A stretch of 64,000 nt of DNA, taken from the NCBI RefSeq assembly GCF_010731875.1, contig NZ_AP022595.1, positions 4,650,001 to 4,714,000 on the forward strand, given 5' to 3'. Below are positions 35,336 through 45,658 of this stretch, piece by piece (within the stretch, counting starts at the first letter, position 1; each line of letters starts with the position of its first letter). The position numbers and the translations under genes were made by a program. Source of the DNA: Mycolicibacterium sarraceniae (GTDB lineage Bacteria > Actinomycetota > Actinomycetes > Mycobacteriales > Mycobacteriaceae). The notes beneath the pieces were generated by a model. It was not told where the DNA came from. It worked only from the letters and a program-made list of their open reading frames with translations, and did no database searches.

Positions 35336-35357
35336 CGTCGAGCGTGCAGGTTGTTGG
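35333..35357 (+). repeat. 25-bp flanking repeat, copy B
   Basis: Differs from copy A by one base (CGT for CGC early in the repeat). It starts at the DUF559 stop codon. Together with AACCCGCACGCTCGG at 35384-35398 it forms an imperfect ~14-bp stem around a 31-base loop, so this side may also fold as a hairpin. Confidence 0.75.
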
Positions 35358-35419
35358 TGCTGAATCGACCGAGACTCAACGAAAACCCGCACGCTCGGCA
35401 TCAAGGTCCCTGCGTCAGC

Positions 35420-35575
35420 CAGACCAAACCGCCCAATGTGCTGTCGGATCCCGACCACAATGCAGCGTTGCTCGCGACCCAGTTGCAGAGCGCAGAGTAC
35501 TTCCAGCTGGGCGACGACGAGGCGCTGGTGATCACGATCAACCCGGGTAAAGCACGGTATCTCAACGTTCCGGCT
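35420..35575 (+). pseudogene. DUF1214-like protein fragment
   Basis: The reading LLATQLQSAEYFQLGDDEALVITINPGKARYLNVP resembles the DUF1214 segment where EYFQLxDDEALVxxxxPGxAxYxNVP precedes a Trp-rich end. Neither side continues the domain, and the frame runs antisense into bkdC. It is a remnant only. Confidence 0.5.
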
Positions 35576-35673
35576 CGATCCGGTACCGCCTTCGTGACCC
35601 CGGATGAGCGGGCAGCGCAGATCGCCACACGTCAACTGGGATACAACAGCCCTACCCGCAGGCCTGAGCGAAA

Positions 35674-36768
35674 TCAGAGGTCCAGTAGTGCCGTCTCGGG
35701 TGCCTCGATCAACCCGCGCAGATCGGTCAAGAACGCCGCTGCCTGCGCGCCATCGGCGATGCGATGGTCGAACGCACACGTCAGCGTCATCGTCGGCCGA
35801 GCCATCACCGCGTCGCCGACCACCACAGCACGTGGCTTCAGCGAGCCCATGCCGAGGATCGCGGCTTCGGGATAGTTGATCACCGGGACACCGTCATCGA
35901 GTCCCAGCGCCCCAAAATTCGACACCGTGAACGTCGACCCGCTCAACTGACCGGGCGCCAGTGTGCCCGCCCTGGCGCGTATCACCACATCGTCGACGGC
36001 TACTGCCAGCCGCCGGGTGGAACACTGACTGGTGTCGATGACGGGGACTACCAGACCACGCTCGGTTGCCACCGCGACGCCGAGCCGCACGTCGGGATGC
36101 AGCCGAATCTCCGGTCCGGCCTCGGATTCCACCCAGGTTGCGTTGAGCATCGGATGGCGCCCGAGCGCGATAACCAGCAGCCGCAACGTCAGGACGAAGG
36201 GCGTCACATCCAGCGTGTCCCGAAGCCGCAACAGCGCCGAGCATTCCACCTGCACGCTGGCGTGCGCATCCGGAATCTGGCTGCGCGACAGCGCCATATG
36301 GGTGGCCATCCGGGCGTGAACACCGCGCACCGGAACGGTTTTTGACGACGCGCCCGCCGCGTGCAGCACATCGTCGCGGGTGATCACCCCGTCAGCACCC
36401 GAACCGGTTTGCAGCCCTTGTAGATCCACCGCGAGATCGGCCGCGAGCTTGCGCGTCTTGGGGGCCGCGCGGGCCCGCCGGCTGCGATCCATACCGTTGT
36501 CGATGCCGTAGCCCACCAGCACCGGGGTGCGCTCGTCGGTGTCGATACGCACCAACAGTGTGCCCACCGCGAGGGTTTCATCTTCGGCGCCGCCGAGCTC
36601 GACGATCCGCCCCGCGTACGGGCTGGGAATCTCGACCTCGGCCTTGTTGGTCTCAACCGTGCACAGTGTCTGGTTGAGCTCGACAAGGTCACCCACTGCG
36701 ACAGCCCAGCTGGTGATAGTGGCGTCCTCCAAGCCTTCACCGAGGTCCGGGACCAGGAAGTCACTCAT
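35674..36768 (-). CDS. bkdC: Branched-chain keto-acid dehydrogenase E2
   Basis: This 364-residue dihydrolipoyl acyltransferase carries one lipoyl domain (residues 1-75, lipoyl Lys42 in [13 protein letters not shown]), a peripheral subunit-binding domain ([19 protein letters not shown]) and a catalytic CAT-like domain ending in [14 protein letters not shown] with His335 and Asp339. ATG 36768 overlaps the bkdB stop. It transfers branched acyl groups (isovaleryl, isobutyryl, 2-methylbutyryl) to CoA. It is the last gene of the leucine-catabolism operon and matches Rv2495c in order. Short for an E2, as in other mycobacterial BkdC. Confidence 0.93.
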   Translation of the reverse strand: MSDFLVPDLGEGLEDATITSWAVAVGDLVELNQTLCTVETNKAEVEIPSPYAGRIVELGGAEDETLAVGTLLVRIDTDERTPVLVGYGIDNGMDRSRRARAAPKTRKLAADLAVDLQGLQTGSGADGVITRDDVLHAAGASSKTVPVRGVHARMATHMALSRSQIPDAHASVQVECSALLRLRDTLDVTPFVLTLRLLVIALGRHPMLNATWVESEAGPEIRLHPDVRLGVAVATERGLVVPVIDTSQCSTRRLAVAVDDVVIRARAGTLAPGQLSGSTFTVSNFGALGLDDGVPVINYPEAAILGMGSLKPRAVVVGDAVMARPTMTLTCAFDHRIADGAQAAAFLTDLRGLIEAPETALLDL

Positions 36769-37817
36769 GGCCGCTGCATCGCTTTCGCGACGCAGTCGAG
36801 CAGCCGGTCGACTCCCGGCAGCCAAAGCTTCTCCAGCCGGGCCGGTGGGTAGGGCGTGTCGAATCCGGTGGCGCGCCGCACCGGTGACTCGAGGTCGTAG
36901 AACAGTTCCTCGGAGATCCGGGCCGCCAACTCGGCGCCGAAGCCGAGCGTTCGCGGGCCCTCGTGCATCACCACCGCCCGGCCGGTTTTGCGAACCGACT
37001 CCGCGACGGTGTCGAAGTCCAGGGGGCTCAGCGAACGTAGATCGATGACTTCCAGGCTCCAGTTCGCGATTTCGGCTGCGTTCAGCGCCGCGCCGACCAG
37101 CCCACCATAGGTGATCACCGTGACGTCATCGCCGCCGCGCCGTACCGCGGCCTTGCCAATCGGCGGGCCCGGCACGGTGAGGTCGACAGCCTCGCGGGCC
37201 CAGTAGCGTCGCTTGGGTTCCAGGTAGATCACCGGATCGCGGCTGGCAATCGCGTGCCGGAGCAGCCAGTAGGAATCCGAAGGCGTCGAGGGGACAACGA
37301 CTTTCAGCCCGGCGGTGTGCACCCAATAGGATTCGGTGGATTCCGAGTGGTGCTCCACTGCGCCGATGCCGCCGAATGAGGGAATCCTGACCGTGACGGG
37401 CATGCCGACCCGGCCCCGCGTGCGCATCCGGTACTTGGCGAGGTGGCTGACCACCTGATCGAACGCCGGGTAGGAGAAGCCGTCGAATTGGATTTCCGGA
37501 ACCGGGACGAAACCGCGAATCGCCAGGCCCACCGAAATGCCGATGATGGCCGATTCTGCCAGCGGGGTGTCGAAACACCTTTGCTCACCGAATGTTTCGG
37601 CCAAACCCTCGGTGATCCTGAACACCCCGCCCAGGGCGGCGACGTCTTCGCCGAACACCAGCACCCGCTCGTCACCGGCCATCGCATCATGCAGGGCACG
37701 GTTGATCGCCTGCGCCATCGTGAGGGTGGTGACGCTGGGCAACTCGGTCAGGATCGGGCCGTCGGGCTCCGGGGTGCCGTCACCGCGCAACGGCGGCCGG
37801 TCGATGATCTGCGTCAT
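36765..37817 (-). CDS. bkdB: Branched-chain keto-acid dehydrogenase E1 beta
   Basis: This 350-residue protein is a transketolase-type E1 beta: [82 protein letters not shown], and the C-terminal [16 protein letters not shown] chose ATG 37817 ([12 protein letters not shown]). It forms the alpha2beta2 thiamine-diphosphate E1 with BkdA, decarboxylating branched 2-keto acids. It ends 4 bp inside bkdC and starts one base after the bkdA stop, so the three are co-translated. Confidence 0.93.
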   Translation of the reverse strand: MTQIIDRPPLRGDGTPEPDGPILTELPSVTTLTMAQAINRALHDAMAGDERVLVFGEDVAALGGVFRITEGLAETFGEQRCFDTPLAESAIIGISVGLAIRGFVPVPEIQFDGFSYPAFDQVVSHLAKYRMRTRGRVGMPVTVRIPSFGGIGAVEHHSESTESYWVHTAGLKVVVPSTPSDSYWLLRHAIASRDPVIYLEPKRRYWAREAVDLTVPGPPIGKAAVRRGGDDVTVITYGGLVGAALNAAEIANWSLEVIDLRSLSPLDFDTVAESVRKTGRAVVMHEGPRTLGFGAELAARISEELFYDLESPVRRATGFDTPYPPARLEKLWLPGVDRLLDCVAKAMQRP

Positions 37818-37818
37818 C

Positions 37819-38877
37819 TCATGCCTCCCATGCCAATTCGGCGCGCAACTGCGCCCGCTGAGCCGACAACTCCGGCGTGATCTCGGCGTAGACGTGGTCG
37901 AACAGCTCACCCACATCCGCGTCGGGGGCGCCGACAACGGCGTCGCGAAGCTCGGCCCGCAGCCGAACCGAGCGGGCTCGCACCCGCGTGTCCACTCGTT
38001 GGGTGAGGACACCGATGTCCCGTAAATAGGTGCGATAGCGGCTAATCGGATCGCGTGCCGACCACTCGGCCAATTCGGCCGCACCCCGGTACCTGGTGGC
38101 ATCATCAGAGGTGGTGTGCGGTTCCATCCGATAAGTGACCGCCTCGATGAGGGTGGGACCGTCACCGGCCCGCGCGCGTTCGGCAGCTTTGGCCATCACC
38201 GCATAGCAGGCCAGGATATCGTTGCCGTCCACCCTGATTCCCGGCATCCCGTAGCCGACCGCCCGGTGGGCGATGGTGGGCGCAGCGTACTGGCGGCTCG
38301 CCGGCACGGAGATCGCCCACTGATTGTTCTGGACGTAGAAAACACAGGGCGCCTTCTCGACAGCGGCCAGGTTCATCGCCTCGTGCGAATCGCCTTCGCT
38401 GGTCGCGCCGTCACCGAGGAAGGCCACCGTGAGTGAATCCTCGCCCAGCCGTTGGGCAGCCATCGCCGCGCCGACGGCGTGCAGGGTGTGGGTGGCGATG
38501 GGAATGGCGATGGGTGCGCAGCATTTACTGGTGAAATCCAGCCCCCCGTGCCAGGCGCCGCGCCAGACGGCGGCTACGTGCGCGGGGGCGATGCGGCGGA
38601 CCAGGAAGACCCCGAGTTCGCGGAATTGGGGGAACAGCCAGTCCGTCTTGCGCAGGCAGGCCGCCGCACCGATCTGCGCGGCTTCCTGACCGCGGCACGA
38701 GGCGTAGAGCGCCAGCTCACCTTGGCGTTGCAGATTGACGAACTCAGCGTCGAGATCGCGCGTGATGACGAGGTTCTCGTAGAGCCAGACGAGGGTTTCC
38801 GGTGGGAGGTCGCGACGATATCGGGATTCCGGAGTCGCGCGTCCGTCCGGTGCGATGAGTTGAATCGGCTGATCCAT
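37819..38877 (-). CDS. bkdA: Branched-chain keto-acid dehydrogenase E1 alpha
   Basis: This 352-residue thiamine-diphosphate subunit has the GDGATSEGD motif from residue 155, NNQWAIS at 184-190 (ThDP/Mg binding) and YRMEPHTTSDDATRYR near residue 250 (phosphorylation-loop region, ThDP contact). It works with BkdB and BkdC, using leucine-, isoleucine- and valine-derived 2-keto acids. Equivalent to M. tuberculosis Rv2497c. A 59-base gap separates it from the upstream citE-type gene, small enough for one operon. Confidence 0.93.
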   Translation of the reverse strand: MDQPIQLIAPDGRATPESRYRRDLPPETLVWLYENLVITRDLDAEFVNLQRQGELALYASCRGQEAAQIGAAACLRKTDWLFPQFRELGVFLVRRIAPAHVAAVWRGAWHGGLDFTSKCCAPIAIPIATHTLHAVGAAMAAQRLGEDSLTVAFLGDGATSEGDSHEAMNLAAVEKAPCVFYVQNNQWAISVPASRQYAAPTIAHRAVGYGMPGIRVDGNDILACYAVMAKAAERARAGDGPTLIEAVTYRMEPHTTSDDATRYRGAAELAEWSARDPISRYRTYLRDIGVLTQRVDTRVRARSVRLRAELRDAVVGAPDADVGELFDHVYAEITPELSAQRAQLRAELAWEA

Positions 38878-38936
38878 AACCGCCTCCTCTGCCGGTGCAG
38901 AGGCGGTCGGAGCAAACCTGTTGTGGCAGGCTCCAG

Positions 38937-39755
38937 CTAGTGGCCGGGGTCGGGCGCTAGCTGGACAATGCGCTCTGCTCGCCGAAGCACCGGGGCATCC
39001 ACCATTATGCCTTCGAATTGGAAGACACCGCGTTCATCCCGGGCCGCCTCAAGCACGTGTCGCGCCCAACCTACCTGTTCAGCGCTGGGAAGGTAGCCCT
39101 CCCTAATCACCGCGATCTGGCTAGGGTGGATGGCCACTTTGGCATCGAAACCGACGGCGACCGCGTCATCCACCTCGCCGCGCAGGCCGTCCAGATTCTT
39201 GATGTCGAGGTACACCGAATCCAAGGCGAGCCGGCCGTAGGCCTTGGCGGCCAGCAAGCTCTGAGACCGCACATGTCGTGCCACCTCGCGGTAGGAACCG
39301 TCGGGATAGCGATTGGCGGTGCCGCCGAGAACGGCGAACAAGTCCTCGGCACCCCACATCACCGCGAGTGCATTGGCGGCCTGGGTGGAGTCGACGACAT
39401 TGAGCGCGCCCACCGGGGTTTCGATCAGCACCACGACATCCAGCGGCGCCAGGGCCGCGACCTGCGCACCGGATTCGGTCTTGGCCAGCATCACGGTGGT
39501 GTATGGCGTGCGGGCCAGGGCTTCGAGGTCCAGCGGATGATCGGGCGTGGTCGACGGGTTGACCCGCACTACCGTGCGGCCGGGATCGAGCTGGCTTGAC
39601 ACCAACGCCTCGCGCGCGGCCTCGCGGTCCTTGGCCGCCACTCCATCCTCAAGGTCGAGGATCACGACATCGGCTGCGGCAGCGGCCTTCTCGAATCGCT
39701 CGGGGCGATCGGCGGGGCAGAACAGCCAGGCGGGCCCTGGGTTATCGAGTGCCAT
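38937..39755 (-). CDS. citE: CitE-like HMG-CoA/citramalyl-CoA lyase
   Basis: This 272-residue CitE-family lyase has LFCPADRPERFEKAAAAADVVILDLEDGVAAKDREAAR, VVVLIETPVGALNV (metal/CoA Glu), VMWGAEDLFAVLGG and AIHPSQIAVI. The M. tuberculosis orthologue Rv2498c is reported as a bifunctional (R)-HMG-CoA / citramalyl-CoA lyase for leucine and itaconate breakdown; this copy is in the same position between bkdA and a MaoC gene. Its start overlaps the upstream MaoC stop (TGATG). Confidence 0.92.
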   Translation of the reverse strand: MALDNPGPAWLFCPADRPERFEKAAAAADVVILDLEDGVAAKDREAAREALVSSQLDPGRTVVRVNPSTTPDHPLDLEALARTPYTTVMLAKTESGAQVAALAPLDVVVLIETPVGALNVVDSTQAANALAVMWGAEDLFAVLGGTANRYPDGSYREVARHVRSQSLLAAKAYGRLALDSVYLDIKNLDGLRGEVDDAVAVGFDAKVAIHPSQIAVIREGYLPSAEQVGWARHVLEAARDERGVFQFEGIMVDAPVLRRAERIVQLAPDPGH

Positions 39756-40243
39756 CAGGCGGGCTTCTTTCGCACCATGGTCTTGCGGCTGGCGGTCGCG
39801 ACAACGTCACCGTGCTGGTTGCGCGCAGTGTGCGCGAACGTGACGATGCCTTCACCCGGACGGCTCTTGGACTCGCGCTTGTCGGTGACGACGGTCTCGG
39901 CATACATCGTGTCGCCGTGGAAAAGCGGTTTAGGGAAGGCGATGTCGGCGAAGCCGAGATTGCCGACGATGGTGCCCTGCGTCAGCTGCGCCACCGACAG
40001 GCCTACCAGAGTGGACAGGGTAAACATCGAGTTCACCAGCCGCTGGTTGAACGGCGGCAGCGCGTCGGAAAACGCGGCATCCAGATGCAGCGCCTGGGTG
40101 TTCATCGTCAAGGTGGTGAAGAAGACGTTGTCGGCCTCGGTGATCGTGCGACCGGGCGCGTGTACGTACCGCACGCCGATCTCGAACTCCTCGAACCACA
40201 AGCCGCGCTGGACGACGACCTTCTCCTCGGAGGGCTCGCTCAC
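39755..40243 (-). CDS. MaoC-family hydratase (methylglutaconyl/itaconyl-CoA type)
   Basis: This 162-residue hot-dog hydratase reads GLWFEEFEIGVRYVHAPGRTITEADNVFFTTLTMNTQALHLD (catalytic Asp/His region), then FPKPLFHGDTMYAETVVTDKRES and FAHTARNQHGDVVA. The Rv2499c orthologue, next to citE in M. tuberculosis, hydrates itaconyl-CoA and (E)-3-methylglutaconyl-CoA, feeding the lyase encoded immediately downstream. GTG 40243 starts directly after the fadE19 stop (TAAGTG), so translation is coupled. Confidence 0.9.
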   Translation of the reverse strand: MSEPSEEKVVVQRGLWFEEFEIGVRYVHAPGRTITEADNVFFTTLTMNTQALHLDAAFSDALPPFNQRLVNSMFTLSTLVGLSVAQLTQGTIVGNLGFADIAFPKPLFHGDTMYAETVVTDKRESKSRPGEGIVTFAHTARNQHGDVVATASRKTMVRKKPA

Positions 40244-41404
40244 TTACAGTCCCATCTGCCGGGCGATGATCATCAGCTGCACTTCGGTTGTCCCTTCCCC
40301 GATCTCGAGGATCTTGCTGTCCCGGTAGTGCCGGGCCACGGTGTACTCGTTCATGAAACCGTAGCCACCGTGGATCTGGGTGGCGTCGCGGGCATTGTCC
40401 ATGGCAGCCTCGCTGGCGACCATCTTGGCGATCGCTGCCTCTTTCTTGAACGGCTTGCCGGCGAGCATCAGGGCGGCCGCGTCGTAATAGGCGGTGCGGG
40501 CCGCGTGTGCACGAGCCTCCATCCGGGCGATCTTGAACTCGATCGCCTGGAACTTCCCGATCGGCTGGCCGAATGCGGCACGCTCGGCGGCGTACTTCAC
40601 GCTTTCATCAACACAACCCTGTGCCGCACCCACCGAGAGCGCCGCGATCGCGATCCGGCCCTCGTCGAGGATCCGCAGGAAGTTGGCGTACCCGCGGCCA
40701 CGCTCGCCCAGGAGATTCTCCTCGGGCACCCGCACGTCGTCGAAGCTGAGCGGGTGGGTGTCTGAGGCGTTCCAGCCGACCTTGTCGTAGGCGGGCTCGG
40801 CGGTGAAGCCGGGAGTCGGGACCGGCACCAGGATCGAGGAGATCTCCCGGTTGTCACCGGTGCCTCCGGTCACCGCGGTGACGGTGACCAGCCGGGTGAT
40901 GTCGGTGCCCGAGTTGGTGATGAACTGCTTGTTGCCATTAATAACCCAGCTCGACCCATCCAACTGCGCGGTGGTCTTCGTGGCGCCCGCATCGGTGCCA
41001 CCCCCGGCCTCGGTGAGGCCGAATGCCCCGAGCGCCTGACCGCTGGTCAGCTGTGGCAGCCATTCCTGCTTCTGCGCCTCGTTGCCGAACCGGTACACCG
41101 GCATGGCACCCAGCGAGACACCGGCCTCGAGGGTGATCGCCACACTCTGGTCGACCTTGCCGAGCTCTTCCAGCGCCAGGCACAGGGCGAAGTAATCGCC
41201 GCCCATGCCGCCGTACTCCTCCGGGAACGGTAGGCCGAACAGCCCCATCTCGGCCATCCCCGCGACGACCTCGTACGGGAAGGTGTGCTGCTTATCGTGT
41301 TCGGCGGCCACCGGAGCGACAACGGTGCGCGCGAAATCGCGGACCGTCTTGGCGAGTTGCGCGTATTCGTCGGGAAGTGTTCCCGTAGAGAGGTAGTCAG
41401 TCAT
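40244..41404 (-). CDS. fadE19: Isovaleryl-CoA dehydrogenase-type FadE19
   Basis: About 386 residues. ATG 41404 overlaps the accA1 stop as TGATG (GTG 41407 is a one-codon-longer option). Motifs: LPFPEEYGGMGGDYFALCLALEELG, GAFGLTEAGGGTDAGATKTTA (FAD), WVINGNKQFITNSGTD, YAAERAAFGQPIGKFQAIEFKIARM, QIHGGYGFMNEYTVARHYRDSKILEIGEGTTEVQ. The GYGFxxEYxVxRxYRDxKI block carries the catalytic region, and the operon context (accA1/accD1, bkd) supports isovaleryl-CoA oxidation in leucine breakdown. Confidence 0.93.
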   Translation of the reverse strand: MTDYLSTGTLPDEYAQLAKTVRDFARTVVAPVAAEHDKQHTFPYEVVAGMAEMGLFGLPFPEEYGGMGGDYFALCLALEELGKVDQSVAITLEAGVSLGAMPVYRFGNEAQKQEWLPQLTSGQALGAFGLTEAGGGTDAGATKTTAQLDGSSWVINGNKQFITNSGTDITRLVTVTAVTGGTGDNREISSILVPVPTPGFTAEPAYDKVGWNASDTHPLSFDDVRVPEENLLGERGRGYANFLRILDEGRIAIAALSVGAAQGCVDESVKYAAERAAFGQPIGKFQAIEFKIARMEARAHAARTAYYDAAALMLAGKPFKKEAAIAKMVASEAAMDNARDATQIHGGYGFMNEYTVARHYRDSKILEIGEGTTEVQLMIIARQMGL

Positions 41405-43383
41405 CACTGTGCTTTCTTCTCTGTGCTTGCGGTGACCTTCGCCAGCAGCTGTCCCACCTTGACCTGGTCGCCGACGGCGACATGTAGTTCGACCACCCCG
41501 TCGACCGGCGCGGTGAGCGAGTGCTCCATCTTCATCGCCTCGACGGCGACCACCACGGCGCCTGCCGTGACCTCGTCACCGCTCGAAACACCCACCGCCA
41601 CAACAGAGCCCGGCATCGGGCTGAAGAGCTCGGCGTCGCCGCCGACTTCGTCATCGAGGCGCACCGCCGCTTCGCGGACCTCGTCGAGCACCACGGTCCG
41701 GCCGGCACCGGCCAGCCAGATCTGGCTGCCGTCGGCGGCCACCGTGCAGGTACTGCGAACACCATCAACAGTGACGGCGAGCTCACTGCCGGCCAACCGC
41801 GCTGACAGCGAACGGCTTTCCCCATCTTCGATGCAGACGATCGCACCATCCGGTGTTCCGATGATGTGCACATGATCGGTGCGATCACCGCCGCGTAACC
41901 GAATGGTCGTCGGCGCATGCGTACCGACCCGCCAGCCCGACGGCACATCCCACAGATCGGGCGACCCGGTCGGCCAGCGCTGCAGCCAGCGGTAGGCGGC
42001 TGCTGCGATGAACGCCTGGTCACACGCTGGCTCGCCGGTGAACGCCGTGCGATCGATCAGGCCGGTGTCGAGCCGACCCGCGACCACATCCTCGTTGGCC
42101 AGCAGGAAACGCAGGAATTCGATGTTGGTGCCGACGCCCAGCACCGCGGTGTGTGACAGCGCACGGTCGAGTGCGCGCAAAGCGGCGGCGCGGTCGGCAC
42201 CGTAGGCGATCACCTTCGAGAGCATCGGGTCGTAATCGCTCCCGACTGTCATCCCTTGCGCCAGGCCCGAATCCACCCGGATGCCCTCGCCGGACGGCTC
42301 CAACAACCCCAACACCGGACCGCCGGTGGGCAGAAAGCCCGCGGCCGGATCCTCGGCGTACACGCGGGCTTCGATCGCGTGCCCGACCATCGCGATGTCG
42401 TCCTGGGCGATCGGCAACCTCTCCCCCGCCGCGACGCGTACTTGCCACTCGACGAGGTCGTGACCGGTGACCAGCTCGGTGACCGGGTGCTCGACCTGCA
42501 GGCGGGTGTTCATCTCCATAAAGAAGAACTCGTCGGGCCGGTCGGCGGAGACGATGAACTCGACGGTGCCCGCGCCCACGTAGTCGACGCTGCGGGCGGT
42601 GTCGCAGGCCGCCGCACCGATTCGGGCGCGGGTATCGGGATCCAGCAGCGGTGACGGCGCTTCCTCGATGACCTTCTGGTGGCGGCGCTGCAGACTGCAC
42701 TCGCGTTCGCCGAAATGCAGGACCGTTCCCTGGCTGTCGGCGAGCACCTGGACCTCGATATGCCTGGGCCGCAGGACGAACCGTTCGAGGAAGAGGGTGT
42801 CATCGCCGAATGCCGCGCCGGATTCGCGCCGCGCTACAGCCAGTGCCGCGGGAAGTTCGGCGGCGTCATCGACACGGCGCATCCCCTTACCGCCGCCACC
42901 CGCCGATGGTTTGACCAGGATCGGGAAACCGATGTCGCCGGCCGCCTCGATCAGGTCGGCGTCGGTCAGCCCGGGCCGGGCAATCCCCGGCACCACCGGA
43001 ACCCCGAATGCCGACACCGCGGCCTTGGCGGCGATCTTGTCGCCCATCGTGCGGATGGCACCCGACGTCGGGCCGATGAACGCCACCCCCGCGCATTCCA
43101 GGGCAGCGGCGAAATCGGATTTCTCCGAAAGGAATCCGTAGCCGGGATGGACGGCTTGGGCACCGGTGCGCAGCGCGGCGTTCACGACGGCGTCGATATC
43201 CAGGTAACTCTGCCGGGCCGGCGGGGGCCCGATGCGCACCGCGACATCGGCCTCGGTGACGTGGCGAGCGCCGGCATCGGCGTCGCTGAAAACGGCAACC
43301 GAGCGAATTCCCATGGCCCTCAGCGTGCGGATGACGCGCACGGCGATCTCACCGCGATTGGCGACCAAGACAGTGGTAAACAT
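41404..43383 (-). CDS. accA1: Acyl-CoA carboxylase alpha chain (biotin carboxylase + BCCP)
   Basis: This 659-residue alpha subunit has a biotin carboxylase N-domain ([21 protein letters not shown]), ATP-grasp with [18 protein letters not shown] and [38 protein letters not shown], and [18 protein letters not shown]. The BT linker is followed by a C-terminal biotinyl domain with [10 protein letters not shown] (biotin Lys ~618). ATG 43383 is the true start; the frame runs open further into accD1. With AccD1 it forms methylcrotonyl-CoA carboxylase for leucine degradation. Confidence 0.95.
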   Translation of the reverse strand: MFTTVLVANRGEIAVRVIRTLRAMGIRSVAVFSDADAGARHVTEADVAVRIGPPPARQSYLDIDAVVNAALRTGAQAVHPGYGFLSEKSDFAAALECAGVAFIGPTSGAIRTMGDKIAAKAAVSAFGVPVVPGIARPGLTDADLIEAAGDIGFPILVKPSAGGGGKGMRRVDDAAELPAALAVARRESGAAFGDDTLFLERFVLRPRHIEVQVLADSQGTVLHFGERECSLQRRHQKVIEEAPSPLLDPDTRARIGAAACDTARSVDYVGAGTVEFIVSADRPDEFFFMEMNTRLQVEHPVTELVTGHDLVEWQVRVAAGERLPIAQDDIAMVGHAIEARVYAEDPAAGFLPTGGPVLGLLEPSGEGIRVDSGLAQGMTVGSDYDPMLSKVIAYGADRAAALRALDRALSHTAVLGVGTNIEFLRFLLANEDVVAGRLDTGLIDRTAFTGEPACDQAFIAAAAYRWLQRWPTGSPDLWDVPSGWRVGTHAPTTIRLRGGDRTDHVHIIGTPDGAIVCIEDGESRSLSARLAGSELAVTVDGVRSTCTVAADGSQIWLAGAGRTVVLDEVREAAVRLDDEVGGDAELFSPMPGSVVAVGVSSGDEVTAGAVVVAVEAMKMEHSLTAPVDGVVELHVAVGDQVKVGQLLAKVTASTEKKAQ

Positions 43384-43385
43384 CG

Positions 43386-44936
43386 TCACATCCTGAAGAC
43401 GCCGTAGGACATGGGCTCGACGGGCGCGTTGGCTGTCACCGAAAGCGCGAGTCCCAGAACAGTTCTGGTGTCGGCGGGATCGATGACGCCGTCGTCCCAC
43501 AGCCGTGCGGTCGAGTAGTACGGATTGCCCTGATGTTCGTACTGGGCCCGAATCGGCGCCTTGAAAGCGTCGGATTCTTCGGGCGTCATCTCGCCGCGCA
43601 CGGTGGCCAGCACCGAGGCCGCCTGCTCACCGCCCATGACAGAGATCCTGGCGTTGGGCCACATCCACAGGAACCGTGGCGAATAGGCCCGCCCGCACAT
43701 CGAGTAGTTGCCCGCACCGTACGAGCCGCCGATCACGACGGTCAGCTTGGGCACGCGGGCGCACGCCACCGCGGTCACCATCTTGGCGCCGTGCTTGGCG
43801 ATCCCGCCGGCCTCGTAGTCGCGGCCGACCATGAAGCCGGTGATGTTCTGCAGGAACAGCAGCGGCACCGTCCGCTTATCGCACAGTTCGATGAAATGCG
43901 CTCCCTTGAGCGCGGATTCACCGAACAGCACACCGTTATTGGCGACGATCCCGACCGGGTGGCCGTGAATGTGGGCGAATCCGGTGACCAGGGTGGTCCC
44001 GTATTCAGCTTTGAACTCACTGAATTCGCCGCCATCGACGATGCGGGTGATCACCTCGCGCACGTCATAGGGCACCCGGGCGTCGACCGGGACGACGTCG
44101 TAGAGCTCATGCTGATCGGCGATCGCCTGGCCGTCAGAGCGGACGTCCCACGGCCGCGGTTCCCGCGGGCCCAGCGTGCCGACGATCCGGCGCACGATGC
44201 GCAGCGCGTCACGGTCGTCGTGGGCCAGATGGTCGGTGACACCGGAGGTCTTGGAATGCAGGTCGCCACCGCCGAGCTCCTCGGCGGTCACCACCTCGCC
44301 GGTGGCCGCTTTCACCAGCGGCGGGCCGCCCAGGAAGATCGTGCCCTGGTTGCGCACGATGATGGCCTCATCGCTCATCGCCGGCACGTAGGCGCCACCG
44401 GCGGTGCAGGACCCCAACACCGCGGCGATCTGTGGGATGCCGGCCGCGCTCATGGTGGCCTGGTTGTAGAAGATGCGGCCGAAATGGTCGCGATCAGGGA
44501 ACACCTCGTCTTGACGGGGCAGGAACGCACCACCGGAGTCGACGAGGTAGAGGCAGGGAAGCCGGTTCTGCCACGCGATTTCCTGGGCGCGCAGGTGCTT
44601 TTTGACCGTCACCGGATAGTAGGTGCCGCCTTTGACCGTCGCGTCGTTGGCGACAATCATGCACTCCCGCCCCGAGACCCGGCCGATGCCGGTGATGATC
44701 CCGGCGGCCGGACATTCGTCGTCGTACATGCCGTCGGCGGCCAACGGGGCGACCTCCAGCAGCGCACTGCCAGGGTCCAGCAGTCCGTCGACCCGGTCGC
44801 GCGGCAGTAGCTTGCCGCGTGCGACATGTCGGTCGCGTGCACGCTCCGGGCCACCGAGCGCTGCCGCGGCGAGTTTGCCGCGCAGCTGATCGACAAGCTC
44901 CAGATGCGCCTCACGGTTGGCAGCCGCTGATGTCAT
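43386..44936 (-). CDS. accD1: Acyl-CoA carboxylase beta chain (carboxyltransferase)
   Basis: This 516-residue carboxyltransferase beta subunit has [97 protein letters not shown] and [40 protein letters not shown]. The [21 protein letters not shown] block is characteristic of methylcrotonyl-CoA carboxylase beta. First gene of the bkd/leucine operon. In M. tuberculosis scoB, scoA and fadD35 lie between accD1 and the regulator; here they are absent. Confidence 0.95.
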   Translation of the reverse strand: MTSAAANREAHLELVDQLRGKLAAAALGGPERARDRHVARGKLLPRDRVDGLLDPGSALLEVAPLAADGMYDDECPAAGIITGIGRVSGRECMIVANDATVKGGTYYPVTVKKHLRAQEIAWQNRLPCLYLVDSGGAFLPRQDEVFPDRDHFGRIFYNQATMSAAGIPQIAAVLGSCTAGGAYVPAMSDEAIIVRNQGTIFLGGPPLVKAATGEVVTAEELGGGDLHSKTSGVTDHLAHDDRDALRIVRRIVGTLGPREPRPWDVRSDGQAIADQHELYDVVPVDARVPYDVREVITRIVDGGEFSEFKAEYGTTLVTGFAHIHGHPVGIVANNGVLFGESALKGAHFIELCDKRTVPLLFLQNITGFMVGRDYEAGGIAKHGAKMVTAVACARVPKLTVVIGGSYGAGNYSMCGRAYSPRFLWMWPNARISVMGGEQAASVLATVRGEMTPEESDAFKAPIRAQYEHQGNPYYSTARLWDDGVIDPADTRTVLGLALSVTANAPVEPMSYGVFRM

Positions 44937-44958
44937 CGGCGATGTCCCGTCGGATTGA

Positions 44959-44999
44959 GTTAATGACGACTAACTCGTGTTACGTTAGTGAAGATTAAC
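44959..44999. promoter_or_regulatory. Nested dyad operator between accD1 operon and its TetR regulator
   Basis: Two perfect inverted repeats share a centre at 44979. The inner is ACTAAC, nine bases, GTTAGT (44969-44989); the outer is GTTAAT ... ATTAAC (44959-44964 and 44994-44999). The 41-bp span fits one or two TetR dimers. It lies 23 bases upstream of the accD1 ATG and 17 bases upstream of the regulator start. Confidence 0.8.
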
Positions 45000-45016
45000 C
45001 GAAACGTCCAGAGGTC

Positions 45017-45658
45017 TTGCTGGAGGGCCCCATCGAAACCCCCACCCGCCGAAGCAGGCAGAAATCGGATCGCCGATCTGCCCTGTTGTCGGCCGCGGAG
45101 CGGCTAATGGCGGACAAGGGCTTCCAGGCCGTTCGGCTCGAGGACATCGGCGCCGCCGCGGGGGTCAGCGGCCCGGCGATCTACCGGCACTTCCCAAATA
45201 AGGAAGCACTGCTGGTCGAGCTGCTGGTCGGTATCAGCACCCGCCTGCTCGCCGGCGCCCGCATCGTGGTCAGTGAGGCCGATGAGCCGGTCGCAGCGCT
45301 GGCCGGGTTGATCGAGTTTCATCTCGACTTCGCCCTCGGCGAGTCGGATCTCATCCGCATCCAGGACCGCGACCTCGCGCACCTGCCGCTGTCGGCACAG
45401 CGTCAGGTCCGGCGCGCACAGCGCAGCTACGTGGAGATCTGGGTCGACGTACAACGCCAGGTGCATCCCGAGCTCGACGAGGATGATGCGCGGTTGATGG
45501 CGCACGCGGTGTTCGGTCTGCTCAATTCGACGCCACACAGCATGAAACCCCCGGCAGCCAGGGTGGCCGACCAGGGGCGTTCACGCAATGTCTTACGGGC
45601 TATGACGATGGCGGCGTTGTCCTCGGCCGACCACCACACCCGTGGGAGCGTTGGCTAA
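45017..45658 (+). CDS. bkaR: TetR-family regulator of branched-chain catabolism (BkaR-like)
   Basis: This protein has about 213 residues. HTH: ALLSAAERLMADKGFQAVRLEDIGAAAGVSGPAIYRHFPNKEALL, with the SGPAIYRHFPxKEAL recognition helix. The C-terminal domain includes LDFALGESDLIRIQDRDLAHLPLSAQRQVRRAQRSYVEIWVDV, typical of the mycobacterial regulators next to accD1 (Rv2506, reported as BkaR). It is divergent from accD1 with a nested dyad between them. The annotated start is a TTG very close to AGAGG; the nearby CTG at 45020 is also possible, so the N-terminus is uncertain. Confidence 0.88.
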   Translation: MLEGPIETPTRRSRQKSDRRSALLSAAERLMADKGFQAVRLEDIGAAAGVSGPAIYRHFPNKEALLVELLVGISTRLLAGARIVVSEADEPVAALAGLIEFHLDFALGESDLIRIQDRDLAHLPLSAQRQVRRAQRSYVEIWVDVQRQVHPELDEDDARLMAHAVFGLLNSTPHSMKPPAARVADQGRSRNVLRAMTMAALSSADHHTRGSVG

